Source: Spirochaetales bacterium (GTDB taxonomy: Bacteria > Spirochaetota > Spirochaetia > UBA9216). From it: a stretch of 64,000 nucleotides of DNA. A program made the translations under genes and the position numbers. Shown piece by piece: positions 40,916-50,055 of the stretch. Positions within the stretch are counted from its first letter, which is position 1. Each line of letters starts with the position of its first letter. The stretch is taken from positions 124,001 to 188,000 of the forward strand of contig JAEKNX010000002.1 in NCBI GenBank assembly GCA_016839055.1. The letters are read 5' to 3'. The notes under the pieces were generated by a model. The model made no database searches, was not told the DNA's origin, and saw only the letters and a list, made by a program, of their open reading frames with translations.

Positions 40916-41281
40916 ATGTTTCAAGTAAGAGTTGAAGATTATTTTGCTGCTGCGCACTATTTAGTCAATTATCACGGCAAGTGTGAGAATTTGCACGGCC
41001 ATAATTACAGGGTGAGGGTGTTTGCCGAAGGTCCGGAACTGGATGAGGGTGGTATGCTCCTTGATTTCGGTATGCTTAAAAAATCTCTGAAGAAGGTCAC
41101 AGACCTAATTGATCACAGCCTGCTCAATAAAAATGAACATTTTAGCGAGAGAGAACCGAGTGCCGAGCTCATTGCCTATCATATTTATAAGTCATTAAAA
41201 AAAGAAATGCCTGATGCTCCTGTTTCAAGAGTGGAAGTTTTTGAGACGGAAAAGAATATGGCGGCATATATTCCGGATTAA
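40916..41281 (+). CDS. queD: 6-carboxytetrahydropterin synthase (QueD family)
   Basis: 121 residues from the ATG at 40916, behind ACGGGGGAAAG. The zinc His residues are in FAAAHYL and NLHGHNY, and the catalytic Cys in GKCENLHGHNY. HSLLNKN and the Glu near VEVFETEKN complete the pterin site. It makes the carboxypterin precursor of queuosine from dihydroneopterin triphosphate. No other queuosine gene or preQ1 riboswitch is seen here. It is followed two bases later by the adenine methyltransferase. Confidence 0.9.
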   Translation: MFQVRVEDYFAAAHYLVNYHGKCENLHGHNYRVRVFAEGPELDEGGMLLDFGMLKKSLKKVTDLIDHSLLNKNEHFSEREPSAELIAYHIYKSLKKEMPDAPVSRVEVFETEKNMAAYIPD

Positions 41282-41283
41282 AT

Positions 41284-43032
41284 GTGGATAGCACTGAAAA
41301 ATTTCTAAGCAGCCAGCTCATTGCCTACATTGGAAACAAGAGACGTCTTCGCGGTTTTCTCAGGGAAGTGTTTTCCGAACTTGAGGACAGAATGGTTCCT
41401 GACCGGACGAATTCTGATCGGATTATCAGGTTTGGTGATGTCTTTGCCGGTTCCGGCTCAGTCTCGAGGCTGGCGAAATCGATGGGCTTCAGTGTCGGAA
41501 CAAATGATTGGGAATTGTATTCCTGGCTCCTCAACAAGACCCACATCGAGCTGTCTCCGGATCTTCTCGGGGAGCTGTTTGCAGATGAGGGCGGAATAGA
41601 AGGCCGGCTCGATTTTCTAAACAATCTTTATGAGTCGGATGAAGTCACCTCCGGGCCCGGCAGTGCATATATCAGCAGATACTATGCCCCTGCTGTTACA
41701 AGGTCCGCTGATTATCGCTATGAGCGTCTATTTTATACTCGAGAGAACGCTGTTTTCATCGATAATGTCCGAAATACCATCGAGAGCTGGTATCCCGGAT
41801 GGGAGCTCTCGGAGACTGAACAGCTGAAAAAGACGGCTCTGCTCACTCCTCTCCTCTATCAGGCGGCAACTCACGCTAACACAAGCGGGGTGTTTAAGGC
41901 TTATCATAAGGGTTTCGGCGGCCACGGGAGCGACGCGCTGACCCGGATAATGGCGAAGATGCAGCTTCAGAAACCCGTACTGATCGAAAATCTGCCCCAG
42001 CGGGAATACGGTGTAGAGCGGCAGGACGCCGAAGCCTTTGCATCCGGGCGAAGTTTTGATATCTGCTATCTCGATCCTCCCTACAATCAGCATCAGTACG
42101 GCAGCAATTATTTCATGCTAAATACAATAGCACTCTGGGATAGGCCCGAAGTCTCAACCGCCCGGAGGCCTGATGGCGGTTTGACGGTAAAAGCCGGGAT
42201 AAGAGCTGACTGGAAGAGCACCCGCTCTGAGTTCTGCTACCGTAAATCCGCTCCGGAAGCTCTCTGTAATCTTATAGAAAGCATTGATTCCCGCTATATT
42301 GTCCTCAGCTATAATACCGAAGGAATTATTCCATTCGATGAACTTCATGAAATTCTCTCTTCCTACGGCAGGATCGAGATTTTCTGCAAGGATTATGTAA
42401 TCTACCGCGGCGGAAAACAGAGTATGGGACGGGCCAACCGGAATGTAGAGTTTCAGCTTGTTCTTTCCCGGAATGAAAAGTCTGAGAGTTCAGATCGCGG
42501 TCGGATTGACCGGATTCTCCTTGCCAGATCAATTGTTTCACTGATGAATGAAAGTTTCTGTCCGGACAGGATAAAAGAGCGATTCAGATGTGATGGCATG
42601 AGTATCTTAATCGGTAAAACGGGGCAGAGAGCTGCGCTCAGGATGGATGGCTTGTATCAATTTTCTGAAATTCCGTCATTATTATACTTTAATTCATTTT
42701 CTCCCGGGGAGCTCAATGAGGTTTCGAGCAATCTTGAATATTGCCGGTGTATTGACAAGAAGGAAGAAGTTCGGGTCATAAAAAAACTGATTCTGGATTT
42801 TAAACCGACTGAGCAGGCGCCCTCTTTTTACCGGAAGTATTGGACTGAACTCCTGAGGGCTTTACGTAAATTCGCTTTCAAGAAATACAGGGATGATTTT
42901 AATTCCATGCTTGAAGAGATTGATGTTTTGTTATCGGAAGAGATTCGGAAGGGCAGGAGTAATTCCTTCAGTTCCATTGAAGCTAAATTTACTGAACTCA
43001 AGCGTGTCGCTGTTCTCAGAATAAATAACTAG
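41284..43032 (+). CDS. D12-class adenine-N6 DNA methyltransferase with C-terminal extension
   Basis: 582 residues, start GTG at 41284, two bases after queD. The SAM motif is DVFAGSGSVSRLAKS (52-66) and the catalytic motif DPPYNQHQYGSNYF (264-277), both as in Dam/D12 enzymes. The order SAM motif first, target region next (70-250), catalytic motif last fits the alpha class. About 190 residues after residue 395 are not part of the D12 core and look unlike any domain I recognise. No restriction endonuclease is adjacent, so it is an orphan that may mark DNA for regulation or replication. Confidence 0.82.
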   Translation: MDSTEKFLSSQLIAYIGNKRRLRGFLREVFSELEDRMVPDRTNSDRIIRFGDVFAGSGSVSRLAKSMGFSVGTNDWELYSWLLNKTHIELSPDLLGELFADEGGIEGRLDFLNNLYESDEVTSGPGSAYISRYYAPAVTRSADYRYERLFYTRENAVFIDNVRNTIESWYPGWELSETEQLKKTALLTPLLYQAATHANTSGVFKAYHKGFGGHGSDALTRIMAKMQLQKPVLIENLPQREYGVERQDAEAFASGRSFDICYLDPPYNQHQYGSNYFMLNTIALWDRPEVSTARRPDGGLTVKAGIRADWKSTRSEFCYRKSAPEALCNLIESIDSRYIVLSYNTEGIIPFDELHEILSSYGRIEIFCKDYVIYRGGKQSMGRANRNVEFQLVLSRNEKSESSDRGRIDRILLARSIVSLMNESFCPDRIKERFRCDGMSILIGKTGQRAALRMDGLYQFSEIPSLLYFNSFSPGELNEVSSNLEYCRCIDKKEEVRVIKKLILDFKPTEQAPSFYRKYWTELLRALRKFAFKKYRDDFNSMLEEIDVLLSEEIRKGRSNSFSSIEAKFTELKRVAVLRINN

Positions 43033-43035
43033 ATG

Positions 43036-43054
43036 GGGCCGGATTCTCCGGCCC
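43036..43054. terminator. Stem-loop between convergent genes
   Basis: GGGCCGG-ATTCT-CCGGCCC lies between the methyltransferase stop and the SIMPL gene stop. No T-run follows on either strand. Confidence 0.55.
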
Positions 43055-43060
43055 TGTAAA

Positions 43061-43774
43061 CTACTTTATGCCTATAACAAGCTGTACCTGAACCTCGATG
43101 GGTTTCTTGCCGGGTATGGTTGTTATGCTGTTAGATCCCGTCCGGGCGCCCATATCTGCTGAGAAGATCAGATCGCCACCGTAATACTGAAGCTCTTCAA
43201 TGCTGATTATTCCGGTTGTTGTAACTCCGGCAGTTTCCGCCATCTCATCTGCAAGCTCAATTGCATTCAGGACGGCGAGTTTTCGCGCTTCTTTTATAAG
43301 ATTTTCGGTGTTTTTTATTCCGTAGTCGAGTCCGTAGAACATGTTTGCACCAGCGGATAGAGCCTCATCAATGAAGCCGCCGATTTGGTCGATATCATTG
43401 AATTCGACAAAGATGTTGTTGTTGACGTGATAGGTTCCCTCCTCCTGGGAGTTTTCGGCTCCATATGGCGGCTGGTAATATACTGAAAAGTTCGATGTTC
43501 GGTAATCAGATTCTGGAATACTATACTTTTTAAGAACTACCATGATTCCGGCCATCCTTGAATTATTGTCCGCAATAGCGCTACTGAGATTGGAATCAAA
43601 GCTTTGTACCCCGAGGTTCAGCCTGACAATATCAGGGGCTGCGGAAACTCTGCCAAGACCCTTGACGGTTACTGTTTTAACTGGATGTTCCATCGAGCCC
43701 TCTGAGTAGACGTTCTGAACGGTTGTTGACAACGCTGCTATTATTAGTAAGGCTAATAGTGTTTTCTTTTTCAT
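43061..43774 (-). CDS. SIMPL-domain (DUF541) periplasmic protein
   Basis: 237 residues with a signal peptide (MKKKTLLALLIIAALSTTVQNVYS). The SIMPL/DUF541 fold is visible from VTVKGLGRVSAAPDIVRLNLGVQS (34-57) to the C-terminal KPIEVQVQLVIGIK, with KYSIPESDYRTSNFSVYYQPPYG in the middle. Family members are exported, form channel-like or oligomeric assemblies and have been linked to oxidative stress; the molecular role is unclear. Start with CGGAG. A single gene. Confidence 0.85.
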   Translation of the reverse strand: MKKKTLLALLIIAALSTTVQNVYSEGSMEHPVKTVTVKGLGRVSAAPDIVRLNLGVQSFDSNLSSAIADNNSRMAGIMVVLKKYSIPESDYRTSNFSVYYQPPYGAENSQEEGTYHVNNNIFVEFNDIDQIGGFIDEALSAGANMFYGLDYGIKNTENLIKEARKLAVLNAIELADEMAETAGVTTTGIISIEELQYYGGDLIFSADMGARTGSNSITTIPGKKPIEVQVQLVIGIK

Positions 43775-43867
43775 TTTTTACTCCGAAGATTAGTATATTA
43801 TCAGTTAAGCCTCTATGTCTATCATCAGTTTACCTTGACACTCATCATACTTATCGGATAGGATGAG

Positions 43868-45604
43868 ATGTCCCTCTTAGATGTGCTCACCAAAAAAACT
43901 AAGGAATATTTATTGAAATTTACAGAACTTAATTTGGATCCTCGCATTCTCAAAGCTATTGAAGAGCTTGGTTTCGAATATCCAACTCCTATTCAGGAAA
44001 AAATTATACCGAAAATTATCGAAGGCAGCGGAGATCTTGTCGGTCTGGCCCAAACGGGTACAGGCAAAACGGCGGCATTCAGCCTGCCTATGCTCGAACG
44101 CATAGATACTGCAAAGCGCGGGGCTCAGGTCCTGATTCTTTGTCCGACAAGAGAGCTGTGTATCCAGATTGCCCGTGATGTTGAAAAATATACTAAATAC
44201 CTGCAGGGCTGCAGGGTTGCCGCTGTCTACGGTGGAGCCGGATATGGCCCTCAGATTAAAGAACTGAAAGCCGGAGCACAGCTTGTAATAGCTACTCCTG
44301 GCCGAATGGTAGACCTTATAAAAAAGGGTGCGGTTGATTTTACCGGCCTCAAATACCTTGTACTCGATGAAGCTGATATTATGCTTAACATGGGATTCAA
44401 GGATGAGCTTGACGCGATTGTCGCCGACCTCCCTTTCAATCGTACTACACTTCTTTTTTCGGCTACAATGTCGAGAGAAGTAGAAGAAATTGCAAGACGG
44501 TACATGCATGATGCCACCGAGGTTTCAGCAGGAAAGAAAAATGCCGGAGCCGAAACCGTTACGCATAAATTCTATACAGTTCATGCCCGTGATAAGTTTG
44601 CGGCGCTCAAGCGTCTGGTAGACTTTTTTCCCGGAGTATACGGAATAGTTTTCTGTAAAACCAGGGCCTCGGCGCGCGATATTGCCGAGAAGATGATTAA
44701 GGAAGGTTACAGCGCAGACGCCCTGCATGGAGATCTCTCCCAGGACCAGCGTGAGTACATAATGGGTAAATTCCGCGATAGGGGACTTCAGCTGCTTATA
44801 GCAACCGACGTTGCCGCCCGTGGTCTCGATGTAAAAGACCTTACCCATGTAATCAATTTTGATCTCCCCGATGAAATAGAAATCTATAATCACCGAAGCG
44901 GCAGAACCGGACGTGCCGGTAAAACCGGAGAATCCCTTTCAATCATCAACATGAAAGAGAAGGGTAAGATTAGACGTATTGAACAGAATATCGGCAGGAA
45001 AATTACCGAGGAAAAAATTCCCGGTAAGAAAGAAATCTGTGAGCAGCAGCTGCTTGCCCTGATTGAAAAGATTCATAATGTCGATGTTGATGAAGAGCAG
45101 ATTGCTCCTTATCTTGGAGTTATAGAAGAGAAGCTGGCCGATCTTGAGTTAAAGGACCTTGTAAAGAAAGTTGTTTCACTCGAGTTTAACCGCTTTCTTT
45201 CATTTTACAAGGACGCCGATGATCTTAAACCTGTTGAGCGCGGCAGTGAGCTGAATTATCGTTCAAACCGCGACTTTTCACGCGACAGGCGTGATTCCAG
45301 AAGCAGCGGTCCTGGCGGTCCGCGCGGATCCGAGGGCGGCAAACGCGGTCAGAGACAAGACCGCGGTGATTCAGGTAATTTTACCTGGCTCAAGATTAAT
45401 CTCGGTCAACGAGACGGTATGACGCCCGGTGATCTGATGAAACTTATTAACCAGCATACAAGGGGAAAGAGTGTTGATCTCGGAAGAATTGACATTCAGC
45501 CTTCCAGTACAAGATTTCAGGTTGATAAAACCGGCTCAGAGTTTGTTTCATCAGTATTAAGCAGAAAAATACACAACGGACGCAGACTTAGAATCGACAC
45601 ATAG
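43868..45604 (+). CDS. DEAD-box RNA helicase, DbpA/CsdA type
   Basis: 578 residues. The Q motif is FEYPTPIQEK, motif I AQTGTGKTAA, motif II VLDEADIML, motif III FSATM and motif VI HRSGRTGRAG. After the helicase core a Ser/Arg/Gly-rich linker (about 470-505, RDRRDSRSSGPGG) leads to a DbpA-type RNA-binding domain (WLKINLGQRDGMTPGDLMKLI). It unwinds RNA helices in ribosome assembly or mRNA decay. It starts at 43868 with GGATGAG. A TTGACA lies at 43835-43840, but the -10 is unclear. It has its own terminator. Confidence 0.92.
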   Translation: MSLLDVLTKKTKEYLLKFTELNLDPRILKAIEELGFEYPTPIQEKIIPKIIEGSGDLVGLAQTGTGKTAAFSLPMLERIDTAKRGAQVLILCPTRELCIQIARDVEKYTKYLQGCRVAAVYGGAGYGPQIKELKAGAQLVIATPGRMVDLIKKGAVDFTGLKYLVLDEADIMLNMGFKDELDAIVADLPFNRTTLLFSATMSREVEEIARRYMHDATEVSAGKKNAGAETVTHKFYTVHARDKFAALKRLVDFFPGVYGIVFCKTRASARDIAEKMIKEGYSADALHGDLSQDQREYIMGKFRDRGLQLLIATDVAARGLDVKDLTHVINFDLPDEIEIYNHRSGRTGRAGKTGESLSIINMKEKGKIRRIEQNIGRKITEEKIPGKKEICEQQLLALIEKIHNVDVDEEQIAPYLGVIEEKLADLELKDLVKKVVSLEFNRFLSFYKDADDLKPVERGSELNYRSNRDFSRDRRDSRSSGPGGPRGSEGGKRGQRQDRGDSGNFTWLKINLGQRDGMTPGDLMKLINQHTRGKSVDLGRIDIQPSSTRFQVDKTGSEFVSSVLSRKIHNGRRLRIDT

Positions 45605-45624
45605 AATTTTACAGTTTCAAATCC

Positions 45625-45653
45625 GGCCGGGCAGGAATGTCCGGTCTTTTTTT
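45625..45653 (+). terminator. Terminator of the helicase gene
   Basis: GGCCGGGCA (45625-45633) pairs with TGTCCGGTC (45638-45646) with G-U pairs, followed by seven T. Confidence 0.85.
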
Positions 45654-45683
45654 GTCCATCGGGACGCTATAGGAAGTTAACGC

Positions 45684-45724
45684 AAAAAAATCCCGTCCGC
45701 AACCAGGTAGGTTGCAGGCGGGAC
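45684..45724 (-). terminator. Terminator of the hflK-hflC operon
   Basis: On the minus strand CCCGCCTGCAACC and GGTTGCGGACGGG pair around TACCT, followed by ATTTTTTT. One mismatch and one G-U pair. Confidence 0.85.
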
Positions 45725-45767
45725 CCGATATATAAAATCCGAAGGGTTGCTCCGGATGCTTACAACC

Positions 45768-46748
45768 TTATCTGGCGTTCTGCTTATACAGATAATCAAA
45801 GTATTCCATATCCGTCGTCAGAGTCTTGTTGAAGTTCGGTAAAATCTTTCTGTAAGACTCTATTGATCTCCAGAAATCGAAGAACTCAGGGTCAGCCTTG
45901 TATGATTCGGAGTAGATACTCGTCGCCTTGGCATCAGCCCTTCCCTTGACACTTTCAGATTTCTCATAGGCTCCAGAAAGAATCGATCTCTTATCGTTAT
46001 CAAGTTTACCAAGCCATTCAGCCTTCTGGCCTTCGCCGTAAGAGCGGAATGCCTGTGCTACCTGATTACGTTCTTTCATCATTCGGTTGTAGACAGATTG
46101 GGTCAGATCGTCTGAGTATCTAATCTGACGAATGATGATGTCCTTAAGCTCGATACCGTACTGAGGTATTATTATTGCCGCACTGGTGTACATTTCTTCT
46201 GAAAGCTCCCGACGACCTTTTTCTATTAAGTCATGAGTAGTCGCAGTTACAGTCAGATTACGCAGGGCGTTTGAGCTTTCCTCGTCTTCCATCTTGATAG
46301 CATCTTCAGGCTCAATTTCATTTATGTAGTTTGAATTTCTTACAGCCTCACGAAGAAGGTTTTCGGATATAACGGTTCTAACTGATGAATCGATAACATC
46401 ATCCATTCTGGCATAGGCTTGCTCAAGAGTGGTGACTGATTCGTAGAATTTCATAGGATCAGTTATCTTCCACCTTGCTGTAGCATCAACCCATATAAAC
46501 TGGTTCTCAGCAGTCGGGATACGTTTTGCGTCGCCGTCCCATGACATGAGTTTTTTGGGATATTTTACTACATTATCAACGAAGGGCATTTTTAGCTTGA
46601 GTCCGGCCTCTGTATCGGCACTAACAATGGCTCCGAATCTCGTGACAACAGCCTGTTCTCCCTCAGTCAGGACGTAGAACGGTCCTGCTGCGAAAATGAT
46701 AATCACAAGGACAAGAATAATTACAATATTACGTATGAATTTGTTCAT
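45768..46748 (-). CDS. hflC: HflC, SPFH-domain protease modulator
   Basis: 326 residues. An N-terminal membrane anchor (IRNIVIILVLVIIIFAAGPFYVL) is followed by the SPFH/band 7 domain (TEGEQAVVTRFGAIVSADTEAGLKLKMPFVDNV) and a helical region ending in RGRADAKATSIYSESYKADPEFFDFWRSIESYRKIL, the HflC signature. With HflK it forms a large periplasm-facing cage that controls FtsH. Its start overlaps the hflK stop by four bases. Confidence 0.93.
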   Translation of the reverse strand: MNKFIRNIVIILVLVIIIFAAGPFYVLTEGEQAVVTRFGAIVSADTEAGLKLKMPFVDNVVKYPKKLMSWDGDAKRIPTAENQFIWVDATARWKITDPMKFYESVTTLEQAYARMDDVIDSSVRTVISENLLREAVRNSNYINEIEPEDAIKMEDEESSNALRNLTVTATTHDLIEKGRRELSEEMYTSAAIIIPQYGIELKDIIIRQIRYSDDLTQSVYNRMMKERNQVAQAFRSYGEGQKAEWLGKLDNDKRSILSGAYEKSESVKGRADAKATSIYSESYKADPEFFDFWRSIESYRKILPNFNKTLTTDMEYFDYLYKQNAR

Positions 46749-47719
46749 TGAACACCTCCCTGAAGAGATTTAAGCGGCAGGAAGTTATCCAGGTTTTTAT
46801 CTATGATATCAGTACCTTCTTTCTTGCCGAAGACGTCTTCTATCATTTCTATATAAAGTCTCGAACGCGTAACGTCCTTGCTTTTCTGGTACTCGGTAAG
46901 AACTGAATTAAATCTGGCTACATTACCCTTTGCCTCGTTTACTCTCTCTGTTGCATAACCTTCGGCAACCTGAAGCATCTGAGCAGCCTGACCTTGGGCC
47001 AGTGGAATTTCGTTGTTGTACGATTCCTTGCCTTCATTTATCAGCTTTTCCATGTCCTGAATGGCCATGTTTACATCTTCATATGCATCCTGAACTTCTC
47101 CGGCCGGCGGTACGATGTTCTTAAGCTGTACAGTTGTTATAGTTATTCCAAGTTCGTAATCCTCAAAGATCTCATTCATTCTATCCCGAGCCTGAACTGA
47201 AATTGAGGTTCTCTCAGAGCCCATTACGTTCAGGATGGCCCTGTCGCCTACGAGCAGATTAATTACTGACTGAGATATATCCCTGATTGTCTTGGTTCTG
47301 TTTTCAACCTTGAATAGCCATCTGTAAGGATCCACAATCCTGTATTGAATAATCCACTCAACATCGACGATATTAAGGTCGCCTGTTAGCATTATTGATT
47401 CTTCAGGATAATCAGATCTGTCATAGATGGTTGATACTCCGGCCTGCTCGGTTCTGAACCCGAAGGGCATCGTTTGAACCACCTTGGTTGGCACGTTGTA
47501 ATTCTTCTCTATTCCAAATGGAAGTTTGGTGTGAAGACCAGGCCCCGTAATACGGTTAAATTTACCGAATAGCATTATTACCGATTGTTCCGTCTGATCT
47601 ACCATATAGAAACTGCTTAGAACGGCAGCAAGGACAACGACTACTATCAGTACAATTGCTATCAACTTTGGTTTGATAGTAATATTACTTCTGTCAGGTC
47701 CAACATTCTTTTCCGACAT
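46745..47719 (-). CDS. hflK: HflK, SPFH-domain protease modulator
   Basis: 324 residues. A membrane anchor (LIAIVLIVVVVLAAVLSSFYMV) precedes the SPFH domain (TEQSVIMLFGKFNRITGPGLHTKLPFGIEKNYNVPT) and the HflK-type QLKNIVPPAGEVQDAYEDVNMAIQDMEKLINEGKESYNN. It lacks the Gly/Pro-rich cytoplasmic N-terminus of the proteobacterial protein. It starts at 47719 with a strong AAAGGAGGAA site and diverges from metG. It is the first gene of hflK-hflC. Confidence 0.93.
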   Translation of the reverse strand: MSEKNVGPDRSNITIKPKLIAIVLIVVVVLAAVLSSFYMVDQTEQSVIMLFGKFNRITGPGLHTKLPFGIEKNYNVPTKVVQTMPFGFRTEQAGVSTIYDRSDYPEESIMLTGDLNIVDVEWIIQYRIVDPYRWLFKVENRTKTIRDISQSVINLLVGDRAILNVMGSERTSISVQARDRMNEIFEDYELGITITTVQLKNIVPPAGEVQDAYEDVNMAIQDMEKLINEGKESYNNEIPLAQGQAAQMLQVAEGYATERVNEAKGNVARFNSVLTEYQKSKDVTRSRLYIEMIEDVFGKKEGTDIIDKNLDNFLPLKSLQGGVQ

Positions 47720-47802
47720 AATTCCTCCTTTTTTTTGTATACTGATAAAAGGTTACTCACGTACCGGGCCTTAGTCAAGAGAAAAACCGGGATTCACTCT
47801 CG

Positions 47803-47831
47803 TTGACTCATATTATTTAAAAAGATAAAAT
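47803..47831 (+). promoter_or_regulatory. Promoter placing +1 at the metG start codon
   Basis: TTGACT (47803-47808), 17 bases, TAAAAT (47826-47831), six bases, ATG at 47838. There is no ribosome-binding site. Confidence 0.6.
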
Positions 47832-47837
47832 GCCTCC

Positions 47838-50045
47838 ATGAAAAAGAGACTAATTACTTCAGCATTACCATATGTGAATAATATTCCGCACCTGGGAAAC
47901 CTCATCCAGGTACTGTCTGCGGATGTTTTTGCCAGATTCTGCCGCCTCAAGGGCTATGAGACCCTCTATATCTGCGGTACCGATGAATACGGAACCGCGA
48001 CCGAGACAAGGGCTATAGAGGAAGGCGTTACTCCGCGTGAACTCTGTGACAGATATAACGCAATTCATACCGAAATATATCAGTGGTTCAATATCGATTT
48101 TGACAAATTCGGCCGGACCTCAACTCCCGAGCAGACCGAGATTACCCAGCATATCTTTACCAAACTTGACGATGCTGGGTATATAAAGGAAAAAACCGAC
48201 ACTCAGCTCTTCTGCGGCAGCTGCGACCGTTATCTTGCCGACCGCTATGTCAGGGGAACCTGTCCGCACTGCGGTTATAATGAGGCGAGGGGAGACCAGT
48301 GTGAAGACTGCGGAAAACTCCTCGATCCGGCCGATCTTGAAGACCCCCGCTGCGGTACATGCGGAGCGACCCCTCATGAAAGGCAGACAAACCATCTCTA
48401 TATCGACCTTCCGGCTATTCTTCCGCTTCTTGAAAGCTGGATGGAGAAGACCTCGGTTGAAGGCCGGTGGGCAAATAATGCTATTCAGATGACCAAGAGC
48501 TGGATTCGTGACGGGCTTCATGAACGTTGTATTACCCGTGACCTTAAATGGGGAATCCCTGTTCCAAAAGACGGCTTTCGCGACAAGGTTTTCTATGTCT
48601 GGTTTGACGCTCCGATTGGTTATATTTCAATTACCGCGACTCACACCGAGGATTGGAAAGACTGGTGGATGAATCCTGAAGAGGTCGAACTCTTTCAGTT
48701 TATAGGAAAGGATAACATTCCCTTTCATACGGTAATCTTTCCTTCATCACTCCTCGGTTCGGGAGAAAACTGGACAAAGCTTTACCACATGTCCTCATCT
48801 GAATACCTGAACTATGAAAATGACAAATTTTCAAAGAGTAAGGGAATAGGAGTCTTCGGAACCGATGCTAGAGACACGGGAATTGCCGCCGATGTCTGGA
48901 GGTTCTATGTTTATTACAACAGACCCGAGAAGTCCGATGTGCAGTTTACCTGGAAGGACTTTCAGGAAAAGGTCAATTCGGAACTCATAGGAAACCTTGG
49001 AAATCTGATAAATCGAACACTGACTTTTTTAGTTAAGTCATTCGATGGAAAGGTTCCGCCGGCGCCTGAGAATAGTACTTTCACGGCTGATGTAAAGGTG
49101 AAGATTGTCGGGATTACCGAACACCTGGAAGGTGCCGACCTCAGAGACGGTATTAGAAAGATCTTCGAGCTCTCGGACATGGGTAACAAGGCTTTTCAGG
49201 CCGGAGAACCCTGGAGGGTTATAAAGGAAGATAGGGACTCCGCAGGAAACCTGCTTCATGAGCTGACCTATCTTGTTCGTGACCTTGCAATTCTGATTTC
49301 TCCCTATCTGCCTGGAACATCCGAGAAGATCGCAGGTTTTTTCGGGAATCCGGACATGAGCTGGGAGAGTCTCGGCCGCCGCGATGACCTCACTGAAATC
49401 GGTACACCATCGCTGCTCTTTAGGAAACTGGAAGACGATGAAATCGAAGGTTTCAGGACAAGATTTGCCGGAAGTCAGAAAGAACGAGAGGCCGAAGAGC
49501 AGAAGAGCAGTGAAACAAAGAGTCCTGATGCTTCGATCTCACCGGAAGAAAAGTTCCGCGAGTCAATTGACCTGCGGGTTGCCAAAATAAACGAAGTGGT
49601 AAGGCATCCGGAAGCAGACAAACTTTATATACTGCAGCTTGATGATGGGACAGGTGAAACGCGCCAGATTGTTTCAAGTATCGTGCCTTATTATACTGAA
49701 GATCAACTTCAGGACAGGCATCTCGTCGTGGTTTCAAACCTGAAACCGGCGAAATTCCGGGGAACGAAGAGTTTCGGAATGTTGCTTGCCGCCGAAGGCC
49801 CTGCTTCCGATGGTAAAGAGACCTGCGAGGTTATTTTTGCTGACGGGCTGGTTCCCGGAACAAGAATCCATCTAGATGGTGATGATCCGAAAAAACTGAC
49901 GGACTGTGCAAAGATAAAAGCCGACAAGTTTTTTGCCGTCCCTATGAAGACTGAGAACGGTCAGGTTAAGGTCGGTGAAACTGACCTTGGTGCCGGAAGT
50001 CATAAATTGACAACCCTTACTGTTCTGAATGCCGAAGTAGGCTGA
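47838..50045 (+). CDS. metG: Methionyl-tRNA synthetase with C-terminal tRNA-binding domain
   Basis: 735 residues. The class I motif HIGH appears as PHLGNL near residue 17 and KMSKS as KFSKSKG near residue 335. Two zinc knuckles are present (CGSCDRY...CPHCG and CEDCG...CGTCG, about 143-180), the four-knuckle MetG1 form. The anticodon-binding helical part follows, then a C-terminal EMAP-II-like tRNA-binding domain (about 575-735; IDLRVAKINEVVRHPEADKLYILQLDDG) that also dimerises. It charges tRNA-Met for initiation and elongation. The transcript is probably leaderless. Confidence 0.96.
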   Translation: MKKRLITSALPYVNNIPHLGNLIQVLSADVFARFCRLKGYETLYICGTDEYGTATETRAIEEGVTPRELCDRYNAIHTEIYQWFNIDFDKFGRTSTPEQTEITQHIFTKLDDAGYIKEKTDTQLFCGSCDRYLADRYVRGTCPHCGYNEARGDQCEDCGKLLDPADLEDPRCGTCGATPHERQTNHLYIDLPAILPLLESWMEKTSVEGRWANNAIQMTKSWIRDGLHERCITRDLKWGIPVPKDGFRDKVFYVWFDAPIGYISITATHTEDWKDWWMNPEEVELFQFIGKDNIPFHTVIFPSSLLGSGENWTKLYHMSSSEYLNYENDKFSKSKGIGVFGTDARDTGIAADVWRFYVYYNRPEKSDVQFTWKDFQEKVNSELIGNLGNLINRTLTFLVKSFDGKVPPAPENSTFTADVKVKIVGITEHLEGADLRDGIRKIFELSDMGNKAFQAGEPWRVIKEDRDSAGNLLHELTYLVRDLAILISPYLPGTSEKIAGFFGNPDMSWESLGRRDDLTEIGTPSLLFRKLEDDEIEGFRTRFAGSQKEREAEEQKSSETKSPDASISPEEKFRESIDLRVAKINEVVRHPEADKLYILQLDDGTGETRQIVSSIVPYYTEDQLQDRHLVVVSNLKPAKFRGTKSFGMLLAAEGPASDGKETCEVIFADGLVPGTRIHLDGDDPKKLTDCAKIKADKFFAVPMKTENGQVKVGETDLGAGSHKLTTLTVLNAEVG

Positions 50046-50055
50046 TAGGTAATGA

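Noticed and set aside
43910-44509. 199-codon minus-strand frame opposite the helicase
   Set aside because: Mirror of the helicase codons, Cys/Phe-rich with no family features.
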